Assembly (NCBI GenBank): GCA_905250025.1 | Contig: CAJNOJ010000147.1 | Location: 186,001-250,000, forward strand | Reading direction: 5' to 3' | Length of the DNA: 64,000 bases | Source: Adineta ricciae | Lineage: Eukaryota > Rotifera > Eurotatoria > Adinetida > Adinetidae | Shown: positions 42,461 to 54,218 of the stretch, in pieces | Numbering within the stretch: the first letter of the stretch is position 1 | How the letters are laid out: every line of letters starts with the position of its first letter | Made by a program: the position numbers and the translations under genes | The notes under the pieces: generated by a model | The model's input: the letters and a program-made list of their open reading frames with translations, nothing else | The model's database searches: none | What the model was told of the DNA's origin: nothing

Positions 42461-43092
42461 TCACCATTTGAATAATTTCGAGAAGAAAGAGTTCGAAGAT
42501 GGTTTTTTCTTTGTCATTGGATATCGAATTGTCAAATGTTCAACAGCAACTTTACTCATTGATAGACCGCGTTCATTTTCCACGCGTTTCATCACTGTAT
42601 TCAACGTTTCGTTCCTCGCTGATATTACCAGAGGCTCTGAATTTGGTTGATTTGCAATTTGAATTTGAGTATTCTCAGGTAAAACCAAAGGTGTATCGTC
42701 ATTCTCAAGTATACTATCCACCTGAGCATTGGTACACACTTCTTGCCAAATGGTAAGACGTGCTTGATTTCTTTTTTTAGGATAAACAACACGATGGATA
42801 CCGGTTTTAAAACGATCTTCGGTCAAAGCACTGATTGCTTCACCTAACCATATGACGCCAATATTATTACATTGATCTAGTTGTGAATTATTCGGTCCAT
42901 CGATCCATTTATTGTCATTTCGATCTTGCAGTTGAAGACCATCGCATGTCGATAGAATACTCAACGAAAATAGACCTGGGTCATAGTGAGGAACACAATT
43001 TACTTCATTTGTATTCAAGCCAACAGCTGGCTGTTCCAGAGATCCTGTTCTTTCATTGAAATAATTGACAATGTCCAACATATTGAACGAAG
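41903..43092 (+). repeat. Duplicated segment carrying the 2OG oxygenase, copy 1
   Basis: Aligns with 62811..64000 across the 3' flank and the C-terminal half of the oxygenase gene, direct orientation, with scattered differences. The second copy runs off the window. Confidence 0.85.
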
Positions 43093-43525
43093 ATAGAACT
43101 GTCAATTCTTCGTTTGTTTTCTCCGTCATTTTCAAAATAATAAACGTTAATATATTCATCCAATCATTGAACAAAGTGCTTAGATGTTGTAATGACTGTT
43201 CGACATCGTCTGTCAAAAGAGGTCGACGATCAGCTTTTATACCATACTGATCAGTCAGTAATTTAATACCCTCTTTATGGTCGACACATGTGTAACCGAA
43301 TGCATTTGATGATTTATAAAGTAATTTTTCTTGTCGAGATCGACTGAAAAATGTCGAAAGTGTTTCTTGAACGGCACTTAAGGAATCATTTTCCATAGGT
43401 AATTGAATGAAACACCATCCATGTGTTTCAAATTCCTTTTGCATTCCATTTATTTCATCTCTATCACCAGTTGATAACTTGGCAAAATCGATTATTATAT
43501 GATCGTTGAGAAACTTGCTTGCCAT
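42461..43525 (-). CDS. Isopenicillin-N-synthase-type Fe(II)/2OG oxygenase, copy 1
   Basis: Single exon. ATG 43525 (MASKFLNDHIIIDFAKL) is preferred because it puts the usual N-terminal strand right after the start; an ATG 12 codons upstream (43561) is also open. About 354 aa. The N-terminal DIOX_N-like region has GWCFIQLP; the catalytic core has VPHYDPGLFSLSIL (HxD iron ligands), FKTGIHRVVYP (third iron ligand His) and NQARLTIWQE (Arg for the co-substrate carboxylate). Members act on small molecules; substrate unknown. It is divergent from the GH31 gene with about 255 bp between the chosen starts. Second copy at 63363. Confidence 0.8.
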   Translation of the reverse strand: MASKFLNDHIIIDFAKLSTGDRDEINGMQKEFETHGWCFIQLPMENDSLSAVQETLSTFFSRSRQEKLLYKSSNAFGYTCVDHKEGIKLLTDQYGIKADRRPLLTDDVEQSLQHLSTLFNDWMNILTFIILKMTEKTNEELTVLSSFNMLDIVNYFNERTGSLEQPAVGLNTNEVNCVPHYDPGLFSLSILSTCDGLQLQDRNDNKWIDGPNNSQLDQCNNIGVIWLGEAISALTEDRFKTGIHRVVYPKKRNQARLTIWQEVCTNAQVDSILENDDTPLVLPENTQIQIANQPNSEPLVISARNETLNTVMKRVENERGLSMSKVAVEHLTIRYPMTKKKPSSNSFFSKLFKW

Positions 43526-43780
43526 GCATGCGTATGCGATACAATGAACAAAGAGAGACACGTCTCGTTTGAAAATTGTCAGTTGTTGCTCAACTGTTGA
43601 GCAAGAATCGATGAGTCACATCGGAACAGGACACGTGGCGATGTATTCTTTTCTTTCTCTCTTCGACTGTCGTTATTGGTCGACCAATTTGTTTGTATGT
43701 GTAAAAAGAAATGAGAAAGAGACAGTCAAATGTGATTCTTCCATCTTTTTGTGTACAGTTCATAGTCGGTGTCAACACCG
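43526..43780. promoter_or_regulatory. Divergent promoter region of 2OG oxygenase and GH31 genes
   Basis: About 255 bp between opposite starts. No strong element was identified; CAACTGTTGAGCAA-like palindromic bases occur near 43590. Confidence 0.4.
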
Positions 43781-45865
43781 ATGTTATACAAATATTTGCC
43801 TCAAAGTTTTATTTTACTGGTTTTTCATTTCATTTCCAGTAATACTGCATCAAAATGCATATTCTCTAGAACTATATATTTTGGTGGTTTTCAACAGCAA
43901 TTACAAGCCGAAGCTTGGGGTCGTGATAGTCTTAGAATTCGTCTAAGTCCAAATGTGATCATACAAACGCCGGACTACCAAGCATTACTTCCAGAGAAGC
44001 CAGCTATCGATGAATTGGATTGTCAACAATCAAATGGAAATACATTCATCAACGGTAATCTTCAATTCAGCATAAGTGATGATAATACAACATGGTTAAT
44101 TGAACGTCAGTCGGATGGTCTTCATCTTATTCAAACGCAATCGATTACGTTTTCACCATATAACTATCCGCTTTCGGTTTATTCGCCCGTTTATACGCTT
44201 TACAATTTGTCATTGAGATACATTCATGTTCAATATGGATATCTTTATGGTTTAGGCGAACATCACTATGGTCACAATTTAACATTACCATACCGCGACT
44301 TTCATTTACCGTTCGTGTTTTCTTCAACGGCTCCGACAAACGGCGACATAACCATTCCGTGGTACGTGCACACGTCTGGTTTTGGCTTCCTTTGGAATCA
44401 ACCAGGCTACGGTTCATTTGATGTGCGAGATGACACAGAAATCACGTGGACAGCGAATGCCACACATCAACTTGATATCTGGATAACGACTATACCTAAA
44501 GAAGAAAGTTTATCTTCATTAATTTATCCTCTACTAATGAAAAACTATGTTGATGTTGTTGGTCATCCAAATCCGTTGCCACGTTTTGCTTCAGGCTTCT
44601 GGCAATCGAAGAACCGTTATCGTACGCAACAAGAACTATTAGAAGTTGCAAAAGGTTATCATGATCGTCAAATTCCTGTGAGTGTGATTGTTATTGATTA
44701 TTTTCATTGGACGTCGTTTGGCGATTGGCAATTTAACAAAACATGTTGGCCAGACATAGTGCAAATGATGGATCAGTTGAAAGCTTATAACATGAATTTA
44801 ATGGTCTCGGTCTGGCCTCATGTCGCCAACAATTCGGAAAACTTCATGTTCATGAATACTACAGGTTTACTAACGCACGATGCCAATGGAAGGACTATGC
44901 CTACGAATGAAAATCTCTATATTTCGGATGAGTTTAATCCAGCCACTCGACAATTTATTTGGGATAGAGTTAAGACCAATTATTTTGATTATGGTATCAA
45001 GATTTATTGGTTAGATGCCGATGAACCCGAACAAAGTCGACCGGATCTACAATGGTGGTACGGTCGGCACGACGATGAGATTGCTTTGGCTTGGGCGAGA
45101 GAGCATCAACGAACGTTCTGGGAAGGATTACAACACGAACTACCGAAAGAAGAAATAATCATGCTAAGTCGACAGGCATGGATAGGAAGCCATCGAATGA
45201 ATGTGGCTGTTTGGAGTGGTGATATCGATTCGTCATGGGAAGAGTTATTAAAACAAATAAAAGTCGCGCAAAATGTAGCTTTATCGGGAATTTATTGGTG
45301 GACAACCGACATTGGTGGTTATCGTCATGCCGGCTTATCGGACGATGAATTTCAAGAATTATTATTACGTTGGTTTCAATTTGGGGCATTCTGTCCATTA
45401 TTTCGTCTACACGGTGAACGCTATCCACCTCTCCCTAACGACGAATGCGGCTTCTCTGGCGGCCACAATGAAGTGTGGTTATTCAAGTATAGTTCACAAA
45501 TTATCAGTATCATTGAGTTGCGAGAATCGTTGCGCGATTATGTTGAATATCATTTGAATATTTCAGCGGAGAATGGTACCCCACTTCTCCGACCAATGTT
45601 TTATGATTTCAATAACGATGACCAGTCATACAATGCTGAAGATCAGTATATGTTTGGAACGGATTATCTAGTTGCTCCCGTTTACGCATATCAGGTTACG
45701 TCACGTTCGGTGTATCTACCGAAAATCAGCCAACGAAATTCAGTTTGGCAACATTATTATACAAAAGAAAAATATCAAGGTGGTCAACGTTATACCATTG
45801 CAACTACTTTGTATGATTTTCCACTTTTCGTAAAAGTGTCATCAAATTATGCAACTATTGATTAA
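43781..45865 (+). CDS. Secreted GH31 glycosidase, alpha-xylosidase/alpha-glucosidase type
   Basis: 694 aa from ATG 43781, chosen because it opens a signal peptide (MLYKYLPQSFILLVFHFISSNTA); a GTG four codons earlier is also in frame. GH31 hallmarks: KIYWLDADEPEQ with the nucleophile Asp in the WLDxxEPE form seen in bacterial alpha-xylosidase-like enzymes, VWSGDIDSSWE with the acid/base Asp, GIYWWTTDIGGY, FGAFCPLFRLHGERYP, and a C-terminal beta sandwich (YMFGTDYLVAPVY). It would hydrolyse terminal alpha-glycosidic bonds of plant or microbial oligosaccharides outside the cell. Intronless and bacterial-like, so a horizontal-transfer candidate; the added signal peptide suits secretion by an animal. 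Confidence 0.85.
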   Translation: MLYKYLPQSFILLVFHFISSNTASKCIFSRTIYFGGFQQQLQAEAWGRDSLRIRLSPNVIIQTPDYQALLPEKPAIDELDCQQSNGNTFINGNLQFSISDDNTTWLIERQSDGLHLIQTQSITFSPYNYPLSVYSPVYTLYNLSLRYIHVQYGYLYGLGEHHYGHNLTLPYRDFHLPFVFSSTAPTNGDITIPWYVHTSGFGFLWNQPGYGSFDVRDDTEITWTANATHQLDIWITTIPKEESLSSLIYPLLMKNYVDVVGHPNPLPRFASGFWQSKNRYRTQQELLEVAKGYHDRQIPVSVIVIDYFHWTSFGDWQFNKTCWPDIVQMMDQLKAYNMNLMVSVWPHVANNSENFMFMNTTGLLTHDANGRTMPTNENLYISDEFNPATRQFIWDRVKTNYFDYGIKIYWLDADEPEQSRPDLQWWYGRHDDEIALAWAREHQRTFWEGLQHELPKEEIIMLSRQAWIGSHRMNVAVWSGDIDSSWEELLKQIKVAQNVALSGIYWWTTDIGGYRHAGLSDDEFQELLLRWFQFGAFCPLFRLHGERYPPLPNDECGFSGGHNEVWLFKYSSQIISIIELRESLRDYVEYHLNISAENGTPLLRPMFYDFNNDDQSYNAEDQYMFGTDYLVAPVYAYQVTSRSVYLPKISQRNSVWQHYYTKEKYQGGQRYTIATTLYDFPLFVKVSSNYATID

Positions 45866-45963
45866 AAGAGTCAATTTATTTTTAAACACACGAATATGGA
45901 TATGAGAAAGAATAGAATAAAGTGAAAAGTGTCAGATTGTACGAGATAAGAAAGAAGTTTTTC

Positions 45964-48466
45964 TTACGAGGCCAGAATACGTTGCATTCGTTGTCTGTGT
46001 CTGGTTTTCGCTTTCATATGATTTGGATTAAACATAGCTGCGACTTTTGTGAGTCCAGCGTACATTGCCACAGCATGGACAGGCATCAGAATAACCAAGA
46101 ATACCGATGTCATGATTGCTACTGTTTGTTGACACGCGTCCTCCTACAGTTAATCGATATAATTCTACACATTTCAGGAGTGGAAAAAACGTACGAAATC
46201 CTTCGGATACATGACAGCAACTGTAGATTCAGTTGTTGCACCCGATGTTGTTGGGGCTGCGGTTGTAGGAGCTACAAAAAAAGGATCAATTCGGATCAAT
46301 ATTCACTTTTACATCATCGAATTTCCCTTACCAGCTGTAGTTGGAGCTGCAGTAGTTGTCGTTGTTGCATTCGTTGTAATCGGAGTCGTTGTTGTTATGA
46401 CAATGCCCGTTGTTGTCAACTATTCAGACACAATCATGCTAAGGTAAATAAAAACTGGAATCAATCGTTACCAGCGTATTGATACTGGTAGTTGATGTTG
46501 GTTTTGTTGTAACTGTCGCAGTGCTGAATGGTGTAGTGGTTGTTGTCGTTGTGCTTGAGACTGCCGGATTCCAAATATTGAATCGCCAAAATGTTGTATC
46601 AGTGATCGGCGACGATTCCGCATCTGAAACATCCATTCAATGATTCATTGGTATGAGTAGGAGGAAACTTACGACAGAAGACACTTCCGCTAGCAAACCC
46701 ACTATCCATTGTAACATAGTAGAAGCTGCCGGGCGTCCACGTATAATTTGTAATGATAACGATTGTGTATCCAGTGTAAATTATGTTTGATGCATAACCA
46801 GCGTCATAACACAGAACTGATGCGTTCGTGCTTGCGTCATGAAAGCAAATGTCTGTTCCGTTACGAGAAGGACGACCGACCAAACTTGTTGCTAGATGAT
46901 CAAAGTCAAAGTTGAAGAAAAAAGGATAAAATATTTCCAGAATGTCTACCTTGTATGAGAAACATCGATTGGTTGGAAAAGACCGTACCCACTGGACTTG
47001 CTGATCCTTGTACTAACGTTGGGCGAATCAAATTTGGCGAGTCATAATCAACTAGATATGTAATACACCATGGATCCGATTGCAAACTACTATTGTCGAT
47101 GGCACCAGCACAAAAACCTTGAGGACCAGTTTGTGATGCTACGGGCGTCCATGTTAATACCATTGTCCATAAGTCTATAATTTCATGAGGGATTCTTCTC
47201 ATCTCTAGGATGTGATGATCGACTACTTACTAGTGCTTGGATTACTGATAGCACTATGTGTCATTCCAATGGGTGAACTAGTAACAAAATCGACAATGGT
47301 TTGACCAGGACAATATGTTTGCACAATGACGGTTTCATTTAATTGAACACCTACAATACATATGTGAGAATGTACTCTCAAGAAAATATCTCGACCGTAA
47401 CTTACCAATAGGAATTCCAATGCAGGCTAGAACAGGGTAAATAAATACATAGAAAAGAAGGAATTAAACGGCATTTGAGGCTTAAGATGCGTTCATACCT
47501 CGGTTTGGTCGATCGCCAATGATTGATGGACGTTGTGAACATGCAGTAGATGAAGCAGTATACCCATAGAACAAAAATTGTATTGGAATAGAGCTCATTG
47601 GAGTTGAATAAGAGCTGCTATAATAATCTTCAATTTGCAAAGCACACGCATAGTAAAGATTAGCAGTTGGTAGAGTGAAAGATAATGTGCAATTTGTTGC
47701 AGTCAAAACAGTTCCAGATGGTAAACCACTACAAATACCTCCACATTCATCAATTCGATTGTAATTCGTTCCAGACGCTGAATTCGACCAACGACATTGC
47801 AAAATATCGGTACCATCATTGTCTGCCATTTGTACAATGTGAGTAATTCGTGTATTTATTGGGTAGAACACGACTGGTAGTGTAGTTGTCACAGGACTAG
47901 TGTTAATGTAACCGTCTGGTCGTAAGCCTAAATTCAATCGATTGACGATTGACCATGTGCCTCCACTACCCCAATAAAGATTACTCATCCATGCACTCGA
48001 CTGAAAGCCAATTGTAATTGATGTTGTTAAAGGCAAAGTCAATGTATCATAGCGTTCGCCAGCCCATGATTCGATAATTGGATTTGCGTCACAATCTGTC
48101 GTCGTCATAACAGTCGAAAGACCACCGCTAGGATAAGAAGAACTTGAGCAGTTCACTAAACAAGTCATGAAAGAGGTAACTGGAATAGGTGTTTCAGCGG
48201 CCACATTAGCTTCAGTACAATAAGGCGGGATAAAGCTACCCCATTGTCGATTCCAAAAGTATCTTTGGTGTATAAGAATACTCGCACTACTCCCCGATGG
48301 TGTGCTATTCAATGGGCGCCTAGAACGAATCCATATATGAAAATGAGAGTACAATGATGGTTGAGGATGCATACCATGAGATAATACCGCCACGAAAATG
48401 TGCTCCTTCGATTGTGTTAAACAATACGTAGAAAACAGTAAGCAATAGATATCCAACTTGCTCCAT
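45964..48466 (-). CDS. Type I membrane protein, ten exons, Thr-rich stalk
   Basis: Built from splice sites with all phases closing: 48375..48466, 47499..48319, 47406..47426, 47231..47350, 46950..47174, 46673..46891, 46472..46623, 46332..46419, 46195..46271 and 45964..46143; 664 aa. Signal peptide MEQVGYLLLLTVFYVLFNTIEGAH-like start, then a large ectodomain (FRGGIISW..RPLNSTPSG, YFWNRQWGSFIPPYC, CRWSNSASGTNYNRIDECGG, SSIPIQFLFYGY, GPQGFCAGAIDNSSLQSD, ASPVGTVFSNQSMF). A Thr/Pro stalk follows, then one membrane helix (VAIMTSVFLVILMPVHAVA) and a short basic tail. One exon is only 21 bp. I know the ectodomain pattern from rotifer and other invertebrate surface proteins but cannot assign a function. 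Confidence 0.65.
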
Positions 48467-49463
48467 TTGTTTAATGCACCATTACTATTTCTGTTTATAT
48501 ATGGGAGTATGCAAGTACGTACGTTTTCGAAAGATGTTAGTAAAAAGTACATTGTTTTAAATTTGGTTACGAAACATTTAACAAAAGCAGAGCAAAATGA
48601 TGTATGCTAACTTCAATGTACTTTTTCATTCAGGCAGGAATGGAACGAACGCACAAGTATTAAAGAAACACACTCAATCTTATTTTTCAATAGATTCAAT
48701 ATGTTTTTGTCATGAAAAGTAAACAATTCAATTACGTCCACTAAAAAGTTGGCAATCTTGTTCTCCCAATGTGTATAGTGCTGCACCGTTTCTTCAATCA
48801 AAAGTACATCCATAATTTTTTCGATCAACGCCTCGTGTTCTTTTTCCTTTTCTTGCTCATGACTATCCGCCAGAAAAAGTATGAATATGTATTTAACTGC
48901 TTTCTGTGGGATACACGAACCTAAAGTCTCAATTCATTTCTATCTCAAGCAGCAATAATGGATATTTAAGTAAAACAGCTGATTGCCGAGCTCCGATGAA
49001 ATGCGAAAGATTTGCTGTTTGGAGTATTAGTATGCATTTTGGGTTATTTCTTACCCAGAAGTTATAGCTAATGCAACATCGAGACTAAATACATATACAA
49101 GGAGACTTACTATTCGGCCTCTGAGTACATTTAAAGAAGAATCATCTGCAATAGACTATACTTAAAACTATTGCCATATTTATCTCAATCTGTAAGACGA
49201 ATGAAAATTTCTATAATGTCTCAATAATGTGCATTTTCATTGAACTTGTTTAGTCAACGTTTAAATCAAATAAACGTCAATAAAGTAGGTGTGCCATTGT
49301 TCTATCAAGGACACTTAAAATAATAAGAAGAAAGAGCTGATCGTAGTCTTTGTTTCCGTTGTTTGTTTGATCGATAAATACACACGTTGCCGAGAGTAAA
49401 CAACAAAAGAAAACTTATTGTCCATTGGACTTCTTGCTCTGCTTCTCTTTTAATACTCAAACA
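48467..49463. other. Spacer
   Basis: About 1 kb without a supported gene. A minus-strand frame at 48613..48870 (HEALIEKIMDVLLIEETVQ) is open and acidic/helical but has no domain, no partner exon and no second copy, so it is left unannotated. The promoters of the flanking divergent genes probably lie here. Confidence 0.35.
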
Positions 49464-51304
49464 ATGAAACAACTAAGATTGCTTTTTCACATGTATTCTC
49501 GTCTTCTTCTCTTTCTTATTGTGCAAGTTTTCTTTTTGCTAATTCCAATTAGCAGTATTCAAGTTGGATCGATTAATGATGCAATCTTATCTGCACCCCT
49601 TGCTACTGTTATACCAGTGAACGATTCATGTGATAAATGCATTTGTCTGATGCTCTTAGTTTTTGACGTCTTAGGCGTCAATTGTTTGTGGAATCGAACG
49701 TGTGCACTATTTTATAATTATTCATCAACTTACAGCATTGACCAAAAGTCGAATTCTAGCTTCCATTTTCTCAGCTTACCACAAGAACTAGAGCAATCGA
49801 CATACGCATCGACTGAAAGCTCAATCATGAGTAGATTTGATCTTAATATCTGTCAGCGAACCCTTCTTCTTATTTTAGTACCTTGCAATTTCACTTGTCA
49901 AAACAATAGTACATGTTCAATGCTTGGAATATGTGCCTGGGCAAATCAATGGTTAGTATTTATTCGATTTGAAAATATCGTTTTTAAGTTACTGAAGTTT
50001 AGGAGTGGAGCCCAATGCGAAATTCCTATTTGTTCACCTTCATGTGAAAATTCGGAAGTTTGTGTTTTACCAGGCGTTTGTCAATGTAAATACGGCTGGT
50101 CAGGAAGTTACTGTCAGAGCGGTTAGTTTCAGCAACAAAGACGAAGTTGTGGAAAACGTTTGTTTGTTCTAGTAAAAACAGTGCTGTGGACATTCGACAA
50201 TACATTAAATGACACGAGTGGTCAATTTATGGGGTCAGGTCGTTATTCCCCAACTTATACGTCAGATGTCGATGGATATGACTTAGCTTTGTCATTGAAT
50301 GGCACTAGAAACCAATGTGTAGTTGTCAACCCGTATCTGAACATGAGTTATTTTAGCTTCACCTGGCAGTTTTGGATTTTTCCAACGATACCAATGACGA
50401 GAGATACTATGTTCATTGGTCAATGTGCTCAGGCTATTCGTGATCGATGTTTTATAATTATGACTAGGACTACCGTCATGTGATTTGCATTTTGGGATGA
50501 TGATGTTAACGGTACAAAAAGCATATATGCCAATAAATGGTCCCACATGACCTTCATTTACGATTATGCAGCAAATCAGAAACTTATTTATCTCGACGGT
50601 GTTTTTGAAGGCTTTCAGACTTCAAAGGGAGCTCTTGAAGCAAATTCAACATTTATGACTTTTGGCTGCCGGACGACTAACGGAGGTACTGCCTATACAA
50701 ATTTCTTTACCGGTTATATAGATCAAGTGCTATACAATTCTCGGGTGAAAAATGCCAGTGAAGTTCTCGACGATGCTACATTAGTAATTCACTTTTGGTT
50801 TCTTTCAACTGCACCTTTGACTGACTCGGGACCTAACCATATCAATGGAAATTGGGGTGGTGGTGCTGTATCAACTCCATCAGGCATTGTTGATCAAGGA
50901 ATAGATTTGACTGTGAATGGGTCCTATTTTCTAGTCGCAGGGCTTGTTCTTCTAGGAACCAATTATAAGCCATTTTCACTCTCGTTCTGGTTTCAAACAA
51001 CTCTATTCAACGTGAATACTACCATTGCCCATTCGTTGGTCTAACCATCAATAGTTCGATGGAAATTCAACTATTCAATGGTATAAACAATACGATCTTA
51101 ATTGGTTCTGTAATGCCTACTAGTAGATGAAATCATGTCGTATATACATATTCAACAACAAATGGACTTTCAAAGACATTAATCTTTGGAAATCCATCGT
51201 TAAATAACTATTGCGCATCAATAATGAACCAAAAATTCTATGGTAGTATCGATGAAACTACACTGTATTCACGAGAATTAGCAGCGAGTGAAATTTTACT
51301 ATGA
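49464..51304 (+). pseudogene. Secreted EGF-like/LamG-like protein, decayed
   Basis: Starts with a signal peptide (ATG 49464, LLLFLIVQVFFLLIPIS). Cys-rich EGF-like units (CQNNSTCSMLGICAW, CSPSCENSEVCVLPGVC) are interrupted by short introns, followed by two concanavalin-like LamG domains (SFTWQFWIFPTIP ... WSHMTFIYDYAANQ ... GYIDQVLYNSR and PFSLSFWFQTT ... YGSIDETTLYSREL). Disabled by a TGA at 50480..50482 where related domains have an aromatic residue, a frameshift near 51030, and a second in-frame TGA near 51127 in place of an expected Trp. Three lesions argue against sequencing error alone. Confidence 0.65.
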
Positions 51305-51410
51305 TGATTTGAGTCGATGGATTGAAAAATATTTTCGCTTTGTCTACAAAAATGAATGTTTTTTACCATAAAAAATTTTAAAACTCAAGGCGCATCGTAA
51401 TCAACTATTA

Positions 51411-52372
51411 CTATGCAGTACGTTTCACCCATCCTTTATGATGTGTACTAAATAAATATTCCTTGCCGTGATCTATAGCAAACCGTCCTTGGCCTTCGTT
51501 TTTCAAGAACCAATTCAGACCTTCGTGTGGTCCATTACAAGGTCCATCGTATTTTGACGCGGAGCAATATAACGTATGCCATTTGCTTGATAGACGGGTG
51601 TCTTGCACAAGAATATAATTACCGATATTCAGTGCGTACTGCTGATAGTAGAGCAACTCTTCGTAAACAGCTTGAGCATAATGATCACCATCGAGCGATA
51701 TAAACACATTTGAGGGTTTCAATTCGGTAAAAGTTCTATTTACGATTGACTTTGCTTTTTCGGACACGCTCGCATGTGGAATAAATGTGATGTAGCGAGC
51801 GAGAAGTGGATATCGATCGATATAGGTCTGAGCTTCGGGATTGATATCCATGGTCACGATTCTGAATGGTCGGATACTCTTTTCACTCGCATTGTAACGA
51901 TATTGATACATAATCGAAGCAAAAAAGAGAGCGGCCGCTCCTCGATATGAACCTGTCTCGATGACCAGATCAATGTTTTGATCATGTAATATTTCAGCAA
52001 TCGTAATAGCATCGTTCGGGTTTTGTAGAAAGTGAACACCGAGAAATGATTTTTTCATCCTAGGAAAGAAGAGCGGATCACTTATCATATTCATGTTACA
52101 ATCAATTATTCAAACGAAACGCTGAATTACCATTCTTTATTTAATTCGTAATACTTATAATATTCATCATAAAACCGAGCTATGTTTGTGTTATCGATGG
52201 GGAACTTCACAGACGCTAATGTCGTTGATTTAACTGCTTGGGATGTGGTGGACGTAGTAGAACTAGTAGATACTGTTGGTGTTTGGCTTCCTCGATTTGA
52301 CAATAGCCATGTGGTAAAAAGAATACCGATGACAAAGCCAAAAACACTAGAATGGTATGATTTATGCTGCAT
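51411..52372 (-). CDS. CmcI/cephalosporin-hydroxylase-family protein with signal anchor
   Basis: Two exons, 52131..52372 and 51411..52080, with a 50-bp intron; 303 aa. The N-terminal exon encodes a signal anchor (SSVFGFVIGILFTTWLLS) and a Ser/Thr stalk, giving type II topology. The second exon is a Rossmann methyltransferase-like domain of the CmcI/rhamnosyl O-methyltransferase family: DLVIETGSYRGAAALFFA (SAM-site type ETGxxxG), FRIVTMDINPEA, NVFISLDGDHYAQAV, NYILVQDTRLSS and FLFSTHHKGW-type end. Catalytic substrate unknown; placement in the secretory pathway suggests a glycan or lipid acceptor. The exact acceptor site (TAAG|TGATCC) is my best frame-closing choice. Confidence 0.7.
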
Positions 52373-53134
52373 AGGAAATCTGCCACCTAAATAAAAAGTA
52401 TTGACATTACTTTTATCCGTTTATTAAAAAATTTCGTTATTTCTTGATAATATTCGAAGTCATGAAAACGAAAAAGACACAAACAGATATGAAAAGGAAG
52501 GAAAACAATTTATGATACGTTAGCAGGCCGAAATATGCTCTAATAGCGTACCATGTTTTACCTTCTTGATATTGATATTTATTGCTCTCTTCATGCATGA
52601 GAAGAGGAGTATGCCTTAGTGTAAAAATCATGTATGTTTGCTATATGAGTAGCCACAGTTTTCTGTTCTTGTAGAAATTCTGGACAGAAAAGAAAAAGAA
52701 CAAGCACACTTTCAGCTGCGTTTAATCTGTACTGTGACTCCGCTGTATGTATGTGCTGTACCCAAACTTATGTGAATAAATATCTACCGAATTTTGCGTA
52801 CTGACTAAATATTCTTCTTGCTTCTCACTTGAAAATATCAATATTTATGAGATAAAAAGTAGAGTACTTTGTTACAAATTGATATCAGTTGTCATTATCA
52901 CTGTATGATGATTTCGTAGTTATTGTAATGTCAATCTTTACGAGGACGTGGCAAATTTCAAACTGTTACCAATTTGAAAAACTAACCGTTAAAGTTTTTG
53001 AATCTCATACTCTTACAGTTTCTACCGAAGTTAAAACCATATCGCACATCAAATACCAATTTTAAACTTTCGAATGAAAGTTTCTATTTCTCAATCCATG
53101 ATAGACCAAAGTATATCGCTGTGGTACCTCTACC

Positions 53135-53240
53135 CAGTTCAATCAGTCCTAGAGTCGGATCCCATGGGAACCGATAGGATCCAGTTAACTTGATCCGATA
53201 AAATCCGGCAGTGGGTACCGACCGGATCCTAGTAACGTGA
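53135..53240. repeat. GGATCC-rich dispersed repeat
   Basis: Starts ACCCAGTTCAATCA and has repeated CGGATCC, GATAGGATCC and GACCGGATCC words, partly palindromic. Related to 56380..56575 in opposite orientation and to 37384..37690. Confidence 0.5.
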
Positions 53241-54218
53241 ACCGTTGAAATCCAATACTGAAATAGTTTTCTAGCGAATATGCAAAATGGAATTACATGC
53301 AGTGGCGACAAAAATAAATAGTAATTCTCTTAATTGATTTTTCGTTGCATAGATCCGTTCCCACAGCAAGTCAGCGGCATATTCTGTGTCAAATCGGTTG
53401 ATAAGATAAACTTCATTCCAGTGACTCATTTCAGATAGGTGTCCAGGCATATATAAGTGCCTGGAAACATACCTTGTTCAATAAAACACCATGCTCGTAG
53501 TAAAGAAGTGACTGTATGTCTAACAGAAAGTACACTGAGCTATTTATATTCAATGAATGCGAATTTCATTTTGTTAATCGTTAGTAATTTATACATTTTC
53601 AAGCAACTGTGACTGTGCATATCTATATCTGTTTTTAGAAAAAGCGTTTCAACTTGCTTACCAATTTATGTCTCGAAGAAAGATCAATAGTTATCGTCAT
53701 AAACCGAAAGGTAAATACCCAGTCCTTAAAAACCTTTATTCGAATGGAACGCCAACATCATACAAATAGGTAAGACCATTCATTTCAAAACTGCTTCCTT
53801 CGAAACCTATCCTCGCAGTATCATAACTCACGTCAGTTCAACTTCTGCTTCAGCCCATTTCCAACTGGCACCATGCAGTAATTAAGACTATCATTTATCT
53901 TTCACCCATTTCGGTATCTTTCATTCTTCACCTCATTTCTGATATGTCAATCTGATATTACCCCTCATATGCTGAAATCATCTCGGACGAGATCTTAGCT
54001 CAATCCATGGCCACAATAGCAAGTCATACTGTCATTTCACGCAGAAGTCCTGCCATTTGTCGTATTTCTACAATACACGCACATGGATGAGAGCATTTTC
54101 ACAACAGTAATACCCACCTTCATAGATTCGCTACTCCCATACACAAACAAATAAACGTACGACACAGCATTCCCCATATCTACTCAGCGAACCACACACA
54201 AACAAATGGAGGATTCAG

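Noticed and set aside
45922..46482. Plus-strand Cys/Arg-rich frame
   Set aside because: Antisense of the Thr-rich stalk and membrane exon of the ten-exon gene.
48613..48870. Minus-strand acidic helical frame (MIEKIMDVLLIEE)
   Set aside because: No ATG-led complete gene, no splice partner and no domain; could be a remnant but unsupported.
52437..52631. 64-codon minus-strand frame with a hydrophobic end
   Set aside because: Short, no domain, no second copy; left as spacer.
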